A stretch of 64,000 bases of DNA from Gnetum montanum (GCA_015680685.1 MNCI01026431.1:862492-926491); one strand, 5' to 3'; positions 47,490 through 58,349 are shown, counted from the first letter of the stretch. The notes: generated by a model not told the origin, from the letters alone. Program-made: numbers and translations.

Positions 47490-47720
47490 TTAGCCTTCAT
47501 GAACTATCATTATTATTGTTTTTGAAAAATGCTCCTTAAGGAACTCAAAATATCTTGACTTTTTCTTTGTCACACTTCTATTTGGTAGTTCTCCATTGAA
47601 CACACATTCCTTAAAGTGATTAGGATACCTTATAAAGATACATTTTTTCTCTTTGTGATCTAATTTCCCATATCTATGAGAAGTATTGTGTACATAGATT
47701 GTAGATCCCCATGATCGCAA
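47490..47720 (-). pseudogene. Ty1/copia integrase C-terminal fragment
   Basis: A 76-codon piece reads MRSWGSTIYVHNTSHRYGKL, DHKEKKCIFIRYPNHFKECV and SRYFEFLKEHF. This matches the segment after the copia integrase core (RVWGCxAYV, KLxxRAxxxIFIGYxxxxKGY, xSRDVxFxE). It is on the strand opposite to the RNase H fragment just downstream, so the copia element has been rearranged or two elements are present. Confidence 0.75.
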
Positions 47721-47879
47721 ATGATCTAAACTTGGATTTGTAGTAGTCCATAACTCATCTGAAAGGAAGGTACTAATTTACTCTAAACACAATTAAGGAT
47801 GTAGGTTATAGTCAATAATGCATCTTTCAAAAAATTAATAGGAATATTTGTTATTAGTCAAATCTGAGAACTACACATT

Positions 47880-48435
47880 GGGAAGTAGTTAAGAGAATTC
47901 TTCACTCTTTGAGGGGGACTATGAATTATATGCTTTATTATCAAGGATTAGATTTGTGGCTTATGGATTATAGTAATGCTGATTGGGATGGTGATCCAAA
48001 TGAATGCAAATTGATATTTGGATATGCTTTCTTACTAAATAATAACATTATTTGTTGGATCAAAAGAAAGAAAACTTGTGTAACCCTTTCCACCATGAAG
48101 GTAGAATTCTTTTCATGTCCAACAACAATACTAAAAGACATTTGGTTAAGAAGATTCCATCAAGCACTTGGAATTATTATCGATCCATTAGAACCTATGA
48201 CGATCCATTATGATAGCATGGTGGCACTTCCATATTTGAAGGATCCCAAGTACCATGGCAAGATAAGGCACATCGATATAAAATAGAATTTTGTCCAAGT
48301 AGTGGGAAAGGAATACTTGATCTTGCAACACATTTCTAGAAGTTAGGTGTAAGAAAATCCTATAATGAAATCAATTCCTAGAGATTTATTTATGGTTCAT
48401 GTTAAAGGCTTGGGAATACATAGAATTTGGTTGCA
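47880..48435 (+). pseudogene. Ty1/copia RNase H remnant with polyprotein C-terminus
   Basis: An open stretch at 47909-48286 reads LRGTMNYMLYYQG-like text, then LMDYSNADWDGDPNECKLIFGYAFLL, the YSDADWAGDxxDRKSTSGYxFxL hallmark of copia RNase H, followed by TCVTLSTMKVEFFSC, IWLRRFHQALG and RHIDIK. After the stop the frame continues with VVGKEYLILQHISRS and IMKSIPRDLFMVHVKGLG, the usual copia C-terminal tail. RNase H would degrade the RNA strand during reverse transcription. RT itself is not recognisable upstream. Confidence 0.85.
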
Positions 48436-49468
48436 TGCATCACTTCTTATATCATGTATTGGGAAAATTTTTTTATTTATACACAATTCTCTCTTTCACA
48501 TGTGATGTAAGTATTTCCTTTGCATGTGTATGAACCCTATGAGTATGTGATCAAGCTTGATTGATTCACTCATACAAACAATCACCCATTGGTGCCTATA
48601 GGTTAGTACATAGAGGATGAGACATTGAAGGTATTTCCTTAATATAGAGATTAGGATGAATTATCTATAAGGAGAATGAATGTAAATGATCCCATGATAT
48701 ATATTAGCCTAAAAGTTGCAGTTTGATGTAGGCTTCTTTTCTTCATAGTATCATAAAGAACTTGAGTTATTTAGTTAAGAAGTAAATGAATCAATGTCTT
48801 TATAGTATTATAGAGAAATAACATATGCTTACGTGTAGTTGAGTCTCTCTACTCTAGCATGTATTTCATAGTACATGTGCTATATGAGAAAGTATAAGGA
48901 GGTTAGTGAATGAATCTTTGCTTCCTCACTATGTGAGTCCTTGTGAATACAACATAGTTGTTCCACATAAATTCCCTTTTGGACCTTTAAATATGTCATA
49001 AACTAAAATATTAATGATCGCTACTTTGGAATGCTACTTATGATGACGAATGATGTGGCCCCATAAGACATCACCAAGAAAGTAGTTGATCTAAAGCATA
49101 ATGACATTGGGATAAATAAGAGACAATTTGATCATAGCTATGTATTTTATTAATAGTTGATAGGTTATATTATTTTTAAGTGGTGATATTATTATGGATA
49201 TTTTGTATTGTACATTATAAATGAGAGGTCAAGCATGGCTCTTAAAGGGATTATAGATACTTGTATTGATGTCATTTCAATATGTCTAGGGCATTTGTGA
49301 ACAACTCTAGAATTGATGTTTCTATGTTGGCCTTAATTGGTTACTAATATATAGAACCCAAACTTAAAGAAAGAACTTGATGGATCACATTGTGGATTTT
49401 CTTATATAAAAAATAATTAGTTACTAGATGAGCACAGTTGGAATCTTTCTGGCATATCCTATCATAGA
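48436..49468 (+). other. Probable copia 3' noncoding region
   Basis: AT-rich, no ORF of note, between the copia polyprotein end and a polypurine-like tract. Contains repeated words such as AGTATTATAGAG / AGTATCATAAAG, nothing more. Confidence 0.4.
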
Positions 49469-49487
49469 CAAGTAGGAGAATATTAGG
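49469..49487 (+). other. Copia-type polypurine tract and likely LTR start
   Basis: CAAGTAGGAGAATATTAGG resembles the usual plant copia junction AAGTGGGAGA-TGTTGG, the LTR start TG having mutated to TA. It follows the copia RNase H remnant by about 1 kb. Confidence 0.5.
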
Positions 49488-50291
49488 TTCATGTGCATTA
49501 TTGCACATCTAGTGTGCATGATTAGGTATGCTATAATCTATGAGTGGCTACCATTACCAATAGGAGTGATAATATATCAAGGTGAGTTTCTTTTAGATGT
49601 CTAGAATAATAATAAAATATTGTTACTTTAGATGTATAAAATTTTGTTTCAGAAACAAGAAAAAAAGATGATCTATGTTGAGGTTAATTAAAATATTTTG
49701 GTTATTCTTACCTATGATTTAACCATTTAATCTCCTTTTAGAGTTTTTGGTGGTAGTGAGATAAGAGTGTGAGGTCTCTACTTAAGGGTTCCTATGTGCA
49801 AGTATTGACTTGTAATCTTTGTAAACATCTTTGAGATTGGAAGATATGATTAAGTCTCCTTCCTCTTTTTCCTTTGTCTCTTTCTCACTCCATCTATTAA
49901 CTTTAATTATTATGTTATCAATATTTTGTAATTTCATATTGTATAACTTGTGATATTTATAATAATTGTATTATTATTTAGACCTTTGATATATTATGTG
50001 TTTTGGTTCATTGGATGAGCTTGTAGAGTTTGTTAGAGAGTAGATTATTTATAGATTGCTTTATGTTTAAGTGCATATTGTTTTTTGTTTCAGTAAGCTA
50101 TGTATATAAGATGGAGATGATGTCTTGTTTTTGCTCTCATTGATGAATGAAATAGATGAAAGAAAAAAGAGACTAAGATGGTAGCACTATGGCATGATTA
50201 AACATGGGAAGAAAGATTACTCTATTTCAAAGCATGATGATACTATCTTTGGTAATATTGTGTCCTCTAGGTATGTTGCTTTTGAACAAAT
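49488..50291 (+). repeat. Dispersed repeat, probable degraded Ty1/copia LTR, copy 2
   Basis: Aligns with 44752-45401 from about 49588. A short ORF occurs in the same place in both copies (45307 and 50194, sharing SISKHDD/CISKHDD and VSS.Y). Preceded by a copia-type polypurine tract, consistent with a 3' LTR. Confidence 0.5.
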
Positions 50292-50374
50292 GTTTGAAGA
50301 ATTATCCCCATATATATTATTCATAGAACCACAAGTTACAGTTTGTAGTTCCGATAAATCAGCCAATTTAAATT

Positions 50375-50625
50375 ATGAATTATCATAGAATATTCATTGC
50401 TTTTACCTTCTCACATAATGTTAGGTCTTTGCTTCAAGGTTAATATATGAAAGCTATAACTTGTAATCTTTATAAATATATTTTTGGTTTAAAGATATGA
50501 AGAAGTTGCCTTCATGTTTTTTCCTTGTCCCTCTCTCACTCCATTCTACAATAATTTCTTTTTTAAAAAATTTAATTATTGTATTATCAATATCTTGTAA
50601 TTGTAGAACTTGTAATATCTATAAC
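50375..50625 (+). repeat. Third, partial copy of the copia LTR-like repeat
   Basis: CTTGTAATCTTTATAAATAT, TTTTTTCCTTGTCCCTCTCTC, ATTATCAATATCTTGTAATT and CTTGTAATATCTATAA correspond to 44960-45110 and 49800-49960. It follows copy 2 directly, as though the LTR had been partly duplicated. Confidence 0.55.
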
Positions 50626-51722
50626 AAAAATGACCTAGAAAAAATTTCCATAATTTTCTACAAAATTTTTATGAAAATAAAAATGCAAAAAGGCTTATCA
50701 TAAAGCACAAAAAATGATAGAAATTTAGCAACATGCATAAGACAGAAGAAAATTCATTTGGAATGGAAGGATGGTAGTTTAGACTTTGTTCTTGTTCTTG
50801 ATTTTGGCTTTGTTTCCCATACTAAAATGTCTCATCCTATGTGCATGCATGTGTTTTAAAATCTTTTTTAGGGGTTTAGTCATCTTTATTATTAGTTAAG
50901 TTAGTTTTCTTCATAAGAAAAAGCTTTAAAAATTTTGAAAATAAAACTAAATTTTTATTTATGTCAACTAAGATTGGTTAGATTTGTTAGAAGAGTTTCA
51001 AATTTCATTTTTTAAGAATCTTTTTTTACAGAACTTAGCATAGCCCATTAGAATTTGACTTAGGTTTTCTAGGCTAAGTCTTTTACCACCAAGCTAATAC
51101 CTCATTATACATTTATGGTCAAAGTTATAGTATGAACACATTGCACCTTTCCTCAATATACTCATTAATGATGCTATCTTTAATTTGATATTTAATATAT
51201 TTCAACTTATTTATGTGATTTAATGTATAAATAAGCTATACCCAACCTAAATAAGGTTGAGTTAATTCCTATGCTATTGTTAAAAGCATGTGTTGTGGCT
51301 TTTCCTACATTTATTTTCTTGATTTCATGTAGATTTTGTTGAATTTCAAAATTTTAAAAATCATTCTAAGTTCAAAATGGTATCTAAGTCATTTATTCCA
51401 ATAAGAATTATGGGATTACATTCTTATACCTTATTGCATTTATGCATATGTGAATAATCATAATTAAACATTGGAAATATGGCACCACAAGATTCAAGAT
51501 AGCATCACAAGGAAATAAAATTAAATTTTGTGTCTTAGGGTAATAAATTATAAAAAAACATTATTGTAGTGCTTATAATCTTAGTTATTAAATAGTAATG
51601 GCTAGATCAACTACCACAACATTAAAACTGTTAAAATAAAAGAAATGCTAAAAAGAACTAAAACATTAGTTAAATCAAAATGTAACTTTTGTACTAAAGA
51701 AAATGGCGAAAGGAACCAAAAC
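50626..51722. other. Unassigned AT-rich sequence
   Basis: No gene supported. The last 80 bases read KSKCNFCTKENGERNQN on the plus strand, a possible zinc-knuckle fragment of an old element, cut by the solo LTR at 51728 and resumed at 63838. Confidence 0.35.
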
Positions 51723-51727
51723 ATTAG
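51723..51727. repeat. Target-site duplication of solo LTR F, left copy
   Basis: ATTAG, identical to 63833-63837. Confidence 0.85.
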
Positions 51728-52090
51728 TGATGAGTGGCGAGGTACCCCTACACTCAACCATATGAATACAAGTGTTTTCATGCATGATCCGGTTGAACTC
51801 CATAGATGGACTAGTTGTGGCACCTAGATAATTATCCTTAGGTCGCAGTNCAATATATTTTCAAGAAAGCTTGGATGTATTTTTGACATACAAATATAAA
51901 ACACTTAAGAAGTTTGAGATGTTTAGAGAAGAATAAGAAAGAGTACAAACTCAAGAACTTGTACTATATTTTTAATGAAGNATTATATTAACTAAGCTAA
52001 GAGAGAAGAGTGAGAGAGAATCTAAATTAGCCTAAGTGCGATGAGCATCCGTTCCTTGATTATCTGTACACATCTTGGACTTCGTGCACG

Positions 52091-52095
52091 ACCAC
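52091..52095. repeat. Target-site duplication of element E, left copy
   Basis: ACCAC, identical to 63329-63333. Confidence 0.93.
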
Positions 52096-53769
52096 TGTAA
52101 TGATCAAAAACATCAGCGGTTGGAAAACACCGAGGGGTTGGCGAGCGCGACAGTTTCGACCCCGTACCCATGGGAGGGCTGTGCTGGGTGTGTGTGGATA
52201 CGAGGCACCCTGAACAGTTTAGTCAATCAAACAGGGACTTAATCGGAGTCTATATAGCCTTTTGCAACATATATTTTTGAAATAGGAACGGAAATGCAGA
52301 GTAATGCTTGAAAGTAAATAAAGCAGAAAAAGAAAATAGTGTAAAAACTCAACAATAAGCAGGAAACAATGTAAAATACGGTTAAAAGAATGCACCACTC
52401 CGAAGCTACAAGCTTGCTCTGCCAAGGTGGATATAGTTTGCTGCATAGTGTGGCAGAGTGCAGAGATCTTGAGAGTAACCAAGGTGTGTAGAGCAAACTA
52501 GGTTGCGTGCTTGGGCGTGGCCTTGGGCACTGACCATGTAGGGATTCTACCAAGGTGGTAGAAAGGGAGACAGAACAAAATGCCAACTAAAGATGCTAAC
52601 TATTTGCATTGTCAAATAGAAAGCTTACAATACTCGATGTTACAATGTGCTGGGAAGAGAACTTAAGTGCTAGAGAGAAGAAAAGTCGAAGAATCGAGAA
52701 AATCTTTGAACTTTCTGAATGCTACTTGTTGGGAAAATTTGAACCAGCCAGATATCGTCCAACCCATTGAGCACTGCTCATCGGGGTATTTATAGGGCTA
52801 TAGGGCACGCGAAAGGGACGATTTGGATGCCACGTGCCCCGGGCCCACGTTGACTTGCTGGTGCCACACATGCCATGCATGACCGTTGGACCTGCAAGAC
52901 CATTGTAATGTGAGTTTGTCATGCCATAATTGTGATCTTGCCATGCCGTAATTGCACCGTCAACGTCTGGAGACGTGTGCCAATGGTCCAATTAGGTGAA
53001 GTGCATTGATGTCGTACAACCATCCGCATGCCTTGCTGTGCTTTATCGCGTAGCATGCTTAGCTTAGCGTAGCACCTTGTCGTGCATTCTGCTACATTTG
53101 TGTTGTATGCTTACTATGCTATGCTACACTATGTAGCGTAGTGTAGAGTAGCAACTAGCCTTAGTAGTGAAAGCTTTTCCAATTTGCAAACTTTGCTTCC
53201 GTGAGACTTGCAAACTTGCTGATTCTGCCCTTTGATCTACCTTTTGTCTCTTCCGTAGGATTGCTATGCCTCGCTGAGCCTTGTAGCTTAGCGTAGCGTA
53301 GCAGTAGACACGGTTTGCCGCTTCCTGATGGAAAGGGACATTATGAAGGACTTGAAATTGGGCGTGGGGACTGGCTGTGGAGCTGTTGCCATGCTAAGCT
53401 ACGTTACGTAGCGTAGCGTAGCATCACACTTTGTCCTGCAATCGTCTTCTGAAGCTTGCTACGCTACATAGCAAGGCGTAGCGTAGTGTAGCAGACTTCA
53501 TAACTTAGAAAACTTGCTGAACTGTTTCATGCCTCTAGAATGCTGCTGCCAACTCCGCGTGTCATTTCTGAGCAGGTTGTCGGCTCGGCACACTACATAG
53601 GTGGGCAGGCAAGGTGACCCGTAGAGCCTATTCTCACCTAAAGTAGAAAATTTGCCAAACTCGCTGGCTTGAGGTCAGAACGTTCTCCTCTTGAAGAACT
53701 ATTGTGGTGCTACACAGATTGCAAGGCCTGGTGAAGCAAGAATGACTTCGAATTTTTTTGGGTGTTTCA
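52096..53769 (-). repeat. 3' LTR of element E
   Basis: Begins TGTAATGATC and ends GGGTGTTTCA in plus-strand view; partner of 61675-63328. TATAAATA on the minus strand at 52787-52794. GCGTAGC-type words cluster at 53043-53155 and 53388-53497. An ORF shared by both LTRs (minus, about 52239-52586) shows LTR-level conservation only. Confidence 0.93.
53043..53497. repeat. GCGTAGC/GCTACG heptamer clusters in the E LTR
   Basis: Words TAGCGTAGC, GCTACGTAGC-like and GCTATGCTAC recur in two clusters (53043-53155, 53388-53497), many of them partly self-complementary. The other LTR has them at 62623-62715 and 62960-63050. Confidence 0.75.
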
Positions 53770-53783
53770 TTGGCCCCTCTTTA
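53770..53783 (-). other. Polypurine tract of element E
   Basis: On the minus strand AAAGAGGGGCCAA runs directly into the LTR start TGAAACACCC. Canonical position and composition. Confidence 0.85.
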
Positions 53784-54780
53784 TTGACGTCTGGAGGACA
53801 GGCTCAAGAGACATTGACAAAGAATTCAAAACACCACCACAGGAAAAATGCTGAGGTTGTCACTTGGTGAATGTTAAGACATCACTTAGCTGCACTTGAG
53901 AGTGTTGCATTGGTTTTGCAGAGGTTAAGGCAGAGAGCAAAGATGATGTTTAGCAGAGTCCCTTGTCAAAGTGCTCTGAGGGACTCATCCGCATTTTCAT
54001 CTTTAGCTGGCGCTATTCTTCAACCTCTTCTAGGGCAGATATTTCCTTTGCAGGATGAGTTGCGTTACATCCATAAAGGATTTTTACCTACCTACAAATG
54101 CTTTCCATACAGCAAGTTGTGTTACACATGTCATGGAATTTGCACTCTAAAGTAGCCAAGCTAGTCGAGGCACTCGCTTCGCAACACGGTAGCATTTGCT
54201 ACTATAGCAAGGCATGTCTGATGGGGCAAAGGTCTTGCTGGCTGTTGGAATTATTATAAGTCTTGGGCATTATCGCTGGAGTGCGATGTCCAAAGAAGGA
54301 AGACCAGTAGCGGCCTTGGTAGCATTGGCATGGAGGAGTTGGTCTCGAAGGTGCCAGGAGTTGTTGTGAGTGCGGATGCTCTGGAATCCTTGCCAAAGGA
54401 ATGCATTCTTAGTTCAGCTATGGGATCAGCTACCACATAGCTAAACATCGTGCAGGTTGAGACGTTGGAAGGGGGCTAGAGAATAACAATATTATGACTG
54501 GGCCACAATACTGCTGGAACTCCAGATGCGGGAACTAGCCTAGGAACCACCATCAGGGCGATGGGCTATGGCGATGGTAGGTTCGGAGGGCTAGTATAAT
54601 GCCATACGACATCTTTAGAGGGTCAGCATGATGCCAAGGGTGGCAACGTTGCATGTGTCCCGAACTGCATTCTTAGTGCATCGTGAACCACATTCCAGAG
54701 CTACAACGTCCCACCCACATGTCAGCATCGTGTCCACTTGTTCGATGTGTATTTGGTGTTGGTGAATGTTGGTGATGCGA
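53784..54780 (-). other. 3' noncoding part of element E
   Basis: Between the polypurine tract and the short-repeat array. Plus ORF 53871-54155 (94 aa) and minus ORFs around 54202-54448 have no recognisable similarity. The region could hold the start of the opposite-strand gene at 55734, but nothing shows this. Confidence 0.4.
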
Positions 54781-54787
54781 CACTGAC

Positions 54788-55060
54788 CCAGTTTAAGATC
54801 TTGGTAGACCATGTGTTGGTTTAAGGTCCCAGTGGACCGCTGTGCTAGTTTAAGGTTCCAGTGGACCGTACATGCCAGTTTAACGTCGTAGCGGATGAGA
54901 AGCGCCAGCTTATAGTCATAGTGGACTAATAGTGCCATTTTTACATCGTAGCAGACGATTGCCACTAGTTTAACATCGTAGTGGATGCTGCTCGATGCCA
55001 CTAGTTTATTGTCATTATGGACACTACTTGATGCGATTGCTAGTTTATTGTCGTAGCGGA
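54788..55060 (-). repeat. Irregular tandem array, units of about 29-36 bp
   Basis: Around nine units of the type AGTTTAA(N)GTCGTAGTGGA(C/T)G. On the minus strand they translate into a repeated HYDVKLA-like peptide (IHYDVKLVAIVCYDVKMALL). Isolated further units at about 55365-55400 and 55487. Whether the peptide repeat was ever made is unknown. Confidence 0.7.
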
Positions 55061-55084
55061 TCGTGCTTGTTGTTGCTATTGTGC

Positions 55085-55296
55085 TTTAGACATAGTACAA
55101 CTTGAGATACGAGTGATTCATCGGGTTGGCGAACTCGTTGTTGTTCATGTCCACCAGTTTGAAGGCTCCATTACCAAATGCTTTAGTGACCATGTAAGGA
55201 CCTTTCTAGTTGGCTGAGAATTTGCTCACATGCTCACGAACGACCTTGAGGACGAGGTCTTCCTTTTGCACTAGCCGTCTGTTGGCAGAGATTGTG
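55085..55296 (-). pseudogene. C-terminal tail of a Tat-type integrase (element E)
   Basis: The frame reads ANRRLVQKEDLVLKVVREHV, then SKFSAN-stop-KGPYMV, KAFGNGAFKLVDMNN and NEFANPMNHSYLKLYYV before a stop. This is the conserved end of gypsy integrases (GDLVLRKV, GKLxPNWEGPY, GAYxLxxMDG, NPxNxxxLKxYY). The stop in the middle replaces the Trp of the NWEGPY motif (TGG to TAG). The integrase core, RNase H and RT that should precede it are absent. Confidence 0.8.
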
Positions 55297-55733
55297 TGTA
55301 ACAAAAATTTGCAAAGCAGCGACGAGATGCAACTTGTGAAGTGTGATGATGTAAAGATTGCGAGTTTGCCAGTTTAAGGTCATGGTGGACCACCAAGGCA
55401 CAAGAGCGTAGAACTGCTAAAGGTGTAAAACTGCTGACGTAAAGTGGGAAGTTGTGTGACTGTCGATATGCAAATGTCAAACTGCTAGTTTAGTGTCATT
55501 TCAGACTGCTAAATTGCAACATGCAAAAATCTTAACATGCAACATAATAGTATGCAAAATGGAAAATTGCGAGCATGAGAAGTGCCAAGTCGTTAATGTG
55601 AAAATATGAATTACAGCTATGATGGTTGAACTCCTTTCATTCCTGTTACCATAAAATCCCAGTGGGTCAAACAGTAGGTGTCACATGCTCAAGTGTTTTT
55701 GCAATCCTTGTATTTTCTGCGTTGTCATGCTAA

Positions 55734-56380
55734 GCGCGTTTTGTGAAAACTGTTGTAGGGGCGAAGAAGCCCCAGGAGGTGACGGTGGTAATCGCCGAGA
55801 CGTAGGGGGCAAACATCTACTTCAAATATGGTGAAGTAGCAGTGTACAAGTTGGAGAATGACACCCATCGAAAACTGTACAAAGAAACTGTTGTGGAGGC
55901 ATTCACATATGAAGCATTTGTGAATGCCATTGATGCTTTTGAGGCCAATGCTGAGTTCAAAGAGTAGGTGAAGGTCACGGAATCTCCTGACTTGAAAGTG
56001 GACCTTCCTACAGGAGAGACAATAACCACCTCCCTTTCCCCAGGACCTCTAAGATGGATGACCGTGGAAAGGGAGAGAACCAGTGCTGCGAATGCTGAAC
56101 CTACAAATAGGCATTGGATGGACATCATGACAGAGGAGATTTGGCGTCGCCTCAGGCTTGGTCTAGAATAGATACCCTTTGAGACTGACACAGGCCCCTC
56201 TCAAGTTAGTCGCTTTACTGTGTAGATGCTCATGCTATGTTGTAGTTTGCGTTTGTTGCCCTAACTGACTACATTCTTACGATGTAGATTCCAAATGAGG
56301 GTGCAAGGCCCATATAGGGAGGGAATGAAGAACCGGCAGAGGGCAACACAGGGGAGGATGGTGCACAAGAAGATGAATGA
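55734..56380 (+). pseudogene. Opposite-strand ORF inside element E, possibly spliced; function unknown
   Basis: The plus frame is open from 55734 apart from TAG codons at 55803, 55965 and 56169, each plausible as a decayed CAG or TGG. It reads KTVVGAKKPQEVTVVIAE, ANIYFKYGEVAVYKLENDTH, EAFTYEAFVNAIDAFEANAE, VKVTESPDLKVDLPTGETIT and WMDIMTEEIWRRLRLGLE. A GT...AG interval at 56220-56287 (68 bp, with CTAACTGAC before the AG) would remove two stops and join IPNEGARPI and an acidic tail GNTGEDGAQEDE ending at TGA 56378. Antisense extra ORFs are known in Tat-group gypsy elements; membership of this one is inference. The minus ORF at 55817-56191 is probably its shadow. Confidence 0.5.
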
Positions 56381-56582
56381 ACGCGAGCAACGAGGATGAT
56401 GCAAACAAAGACAACCCATGACAGCATGGGATTCTTTTTCTCTTTTTTGAAATGTTGAAATTTTGTAAAAGTTTTGCAAACATTGCCAATAGGTGAAAGT
56501 TTTGAATAAAATGAAAAACTTTATAAAAGAGACTGATTTTGCATTAACTTATGTATCATGTAGAGTTTTCATGCTGTCATAT

Positions 56583-56985
56583 GCTAGTTTTAGGCCATTT
56601 CGGGCCATTGCTAGTTTTAGGCCGTTTTAGGCCATTGCATAACATGACAGGAGGATTATATGTTAACAAAGAGAAAAGCAACCATGCTAGTTTTAGGCCA
56701 TTTTAGGCCATTGCCAAAAGAGATAGCACGTTAACAAAGAAAAAAAGATGATGTTAGTTTTAGGCCATTTTGGGTCATAGCATAGCATGCCAAAAGGATG
56801 ACATGTTGACAAAGCAGAGAGCAACGATGCTAGTTTTAGGCCATTTCAGGCTATAGCGTAGCATGCCAAAAGGATGACATGTTAACAAAGCGGAAAGCAA
56901 CGATGCTAGTTTTAGGCCATTTCGGGCCATAGCGTAGCATGCCAAAAGGACGACATGTTAACAAAGCAGAAAGCAATGATGTACA
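56583..56985. repeat. Tandem array, about five units of 67-76 bp
   Basis: GCTAGTTTTAGGCCATTT begins units at 56610, 56686, 56753 (GTTAG), 56829 and 56904, with an extra partial at 56583. Each unit includes AGCATGCCAAAAGGATGACA and GTTAACAAAG(C)AGAAAGCAA. Tandem repeats in the noncoding parts of Tat-group elements are common and can seed satellites. Confidence 0.85.
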
Positions 56986-57166
56986 AGGGATGGCAACTGG
57001 GCAGGAAGCAGTAGGGTTGCTATGCTATACATATCTGCCTCTTGACCCAACGTGGGTTGATTGGAACTTGAGGCCGAGGTCTTTTGCCAGGGCCCTCATT
57101 CACATCATCCTCCTTCGCTTGGAAGGGCAACTCAACCCATGCATTTTTGATTTGGGAGTCGGCTCG
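56986..57166 (-). other. Spacer after protease in element E
   Basis: The minus strand reads a short stretch beyond the protease stop (VELPFQAKEDDVNEGPGKRP, INPRWVKRQI) that may be the start of the lost pol region, ending at the tandem array. Confidence 0.4.
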
Positions 57167-57640
57167 CTAGGCTGATCCTTCCATTGGATGGTTAATGCAT
57201 GCGTGAGCAGGTGCCTCACTTTCGGAGGTTGTCACCTCTGAGCCCTGCTCCATGTCTATGTTACTAATTTCTTGCATTGCTACTTCGTCACCACGGATCA
57301 CCACCTCCTTGCCTGCATATGGTAAGTGGATTTCTTGGGGTATAGGTGAGGAGACAGCCCTAAGTTGTGCTAACCATGATCTTCCCAAGATTAGGTTAAA
57401 CCCAGGCATTTCCTTGACCATGATGAACGTTGCGTCTGCGGGGAACTGGTCCCCTGCTACAAAGTCTACATGAACTGTGCCTTTCACTAGGACATGTGCC
57501 CCATTGAAGGACCTCAGACATGATGTCGTTGTGGGTTTGATCTGGTCAACCAATCCCAACTTGTCCATAATAGGAAAGGGAATGACGTTTGTGGCAGCCC
57601 CATCATCAATGTGTACCCTTTGGATTCAGTGTTGGCCGAC
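57167..57640 (-). pseudogene. Retropepsin-like protease of element E
   Basis: The catalytic block is HIDDGAATNVIPFPIMDKLG (about 57560-57620); plant gypsy proteases often have D-x-G-A here, and D-D-G-A is seen. The second motif, PGFNLILGRSWLAQLRAV, lies at about 57360-57400. An open stretch of 133 codons (57167-57568) covers most of the domain and continues into an acidic tail (DMEQGSEVTTSESEAP). A stop lies just before the catalytic block (GQH-stop-IQRVHID). It would cleave the Gag polyprotein. Confidence 0.85.
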
Positions 57641-58349
57641 ACAAATTGTGATGAAAAGAGGCACCGTAGTCACCTGACCCCCTTCGGGATCTTCCCTAAT
57701 GACATCATCATGGAAAGTTAATTGAGGTGTCATGGACTCCATGGGTACAGAGGGAAGCATGACCGAATGCATTGCTTCCTCTTCCGCTGGCACGTTCTCG
57801 TTGACCGAAATCATCGTTAACATGCAGATTAGAGCCTCGCGGTGGGGTACAAATGTCATGATTAGGTCATACAAGCTTAGTGTAGCATTTTTATTCTTTA
57901 GAGCTTGCTTGACTTGGGTGAGGGTGTCCAGAAGGTCTTAGCAGCCCCCTTGTTTGACTCTTTCCTCCTCTTCAATTCATCCCAGAAGACGAATCTCCCG
58001 AGGAGAGGTGACTTCGGATCTGGGTTCAGATCCTTGTCAGCAGGGTGATGCAAGTTGCGTAATCATATCAACCTTCATCTTTGGGGGTGAAGGTGTAGAT
58101 GCAAGTGGCAAATATATGGGCTTGGGGATATCCTTGATGATACTTCCCTTTGACGTCTCACCCACCAAGTGGACTTCTCGCCTTGTGGGGTGAGTAGGCT
58201 GTTCAGCTTTGTTGCGCGAGATAGAGGCCGTCGAGGGCATCGGTCCCTTGATGACGAATGGAGCTAGAGGTGTTAACTGACGGGACCATGTGGCTCTGCT
58301 AACAGGTGACGCAAAGGTGGTTGCCCATGGTGGGACTTTCAAGACGGAT
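57641..58349 (-). pseudogene. gag-protease linker of element E
   Basis: Polyprotein linker in the minus frame: GPMPSTASISRNKAEQPTHP, KGSIIKDIPKPIYLPLASTP, LDTLTQVKQALKNKNATLSL, MYDLIMTFVPHREALICML and ESMTPQLTFHDDVI. The FxHDxxI/Lxx-HN-type segment before the protease is usual in Tat-group polyproteins. Scattered stops. Confidence 0.65.

Noticed and set aside
52219-52586. Minus ORFs in E's LTR (with counterpart 61822-62157) as a gene
   Set aside because: They repeat in both LTRs only because the LTRs are copies, and they include the region near the transcript start; no domain recognised.
53871-54155. 94-codon plus ORF in E as first exon of the opposite-strand gene
   Set aside because: No splice sites or similarity linking it to 55734; left as unassigned.
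55817-56191. 124-codon minus ORF in E
   Set aside because: Antisense to the plus-strand frame at 55734-56380; its composition fits a shadow of that frame, though I cannot exclude the reverse.
56583-56985. CRISPR-like array
   Set aside because: Units are contiguous tandem repeats without variable spacers, inside a plant retroelement.
57252-57677. Plus ORFs over E protease
   Set aside because: Shadows of the protease frame, which has clear catalytic and ILGRSWL motifs on the minus strand.
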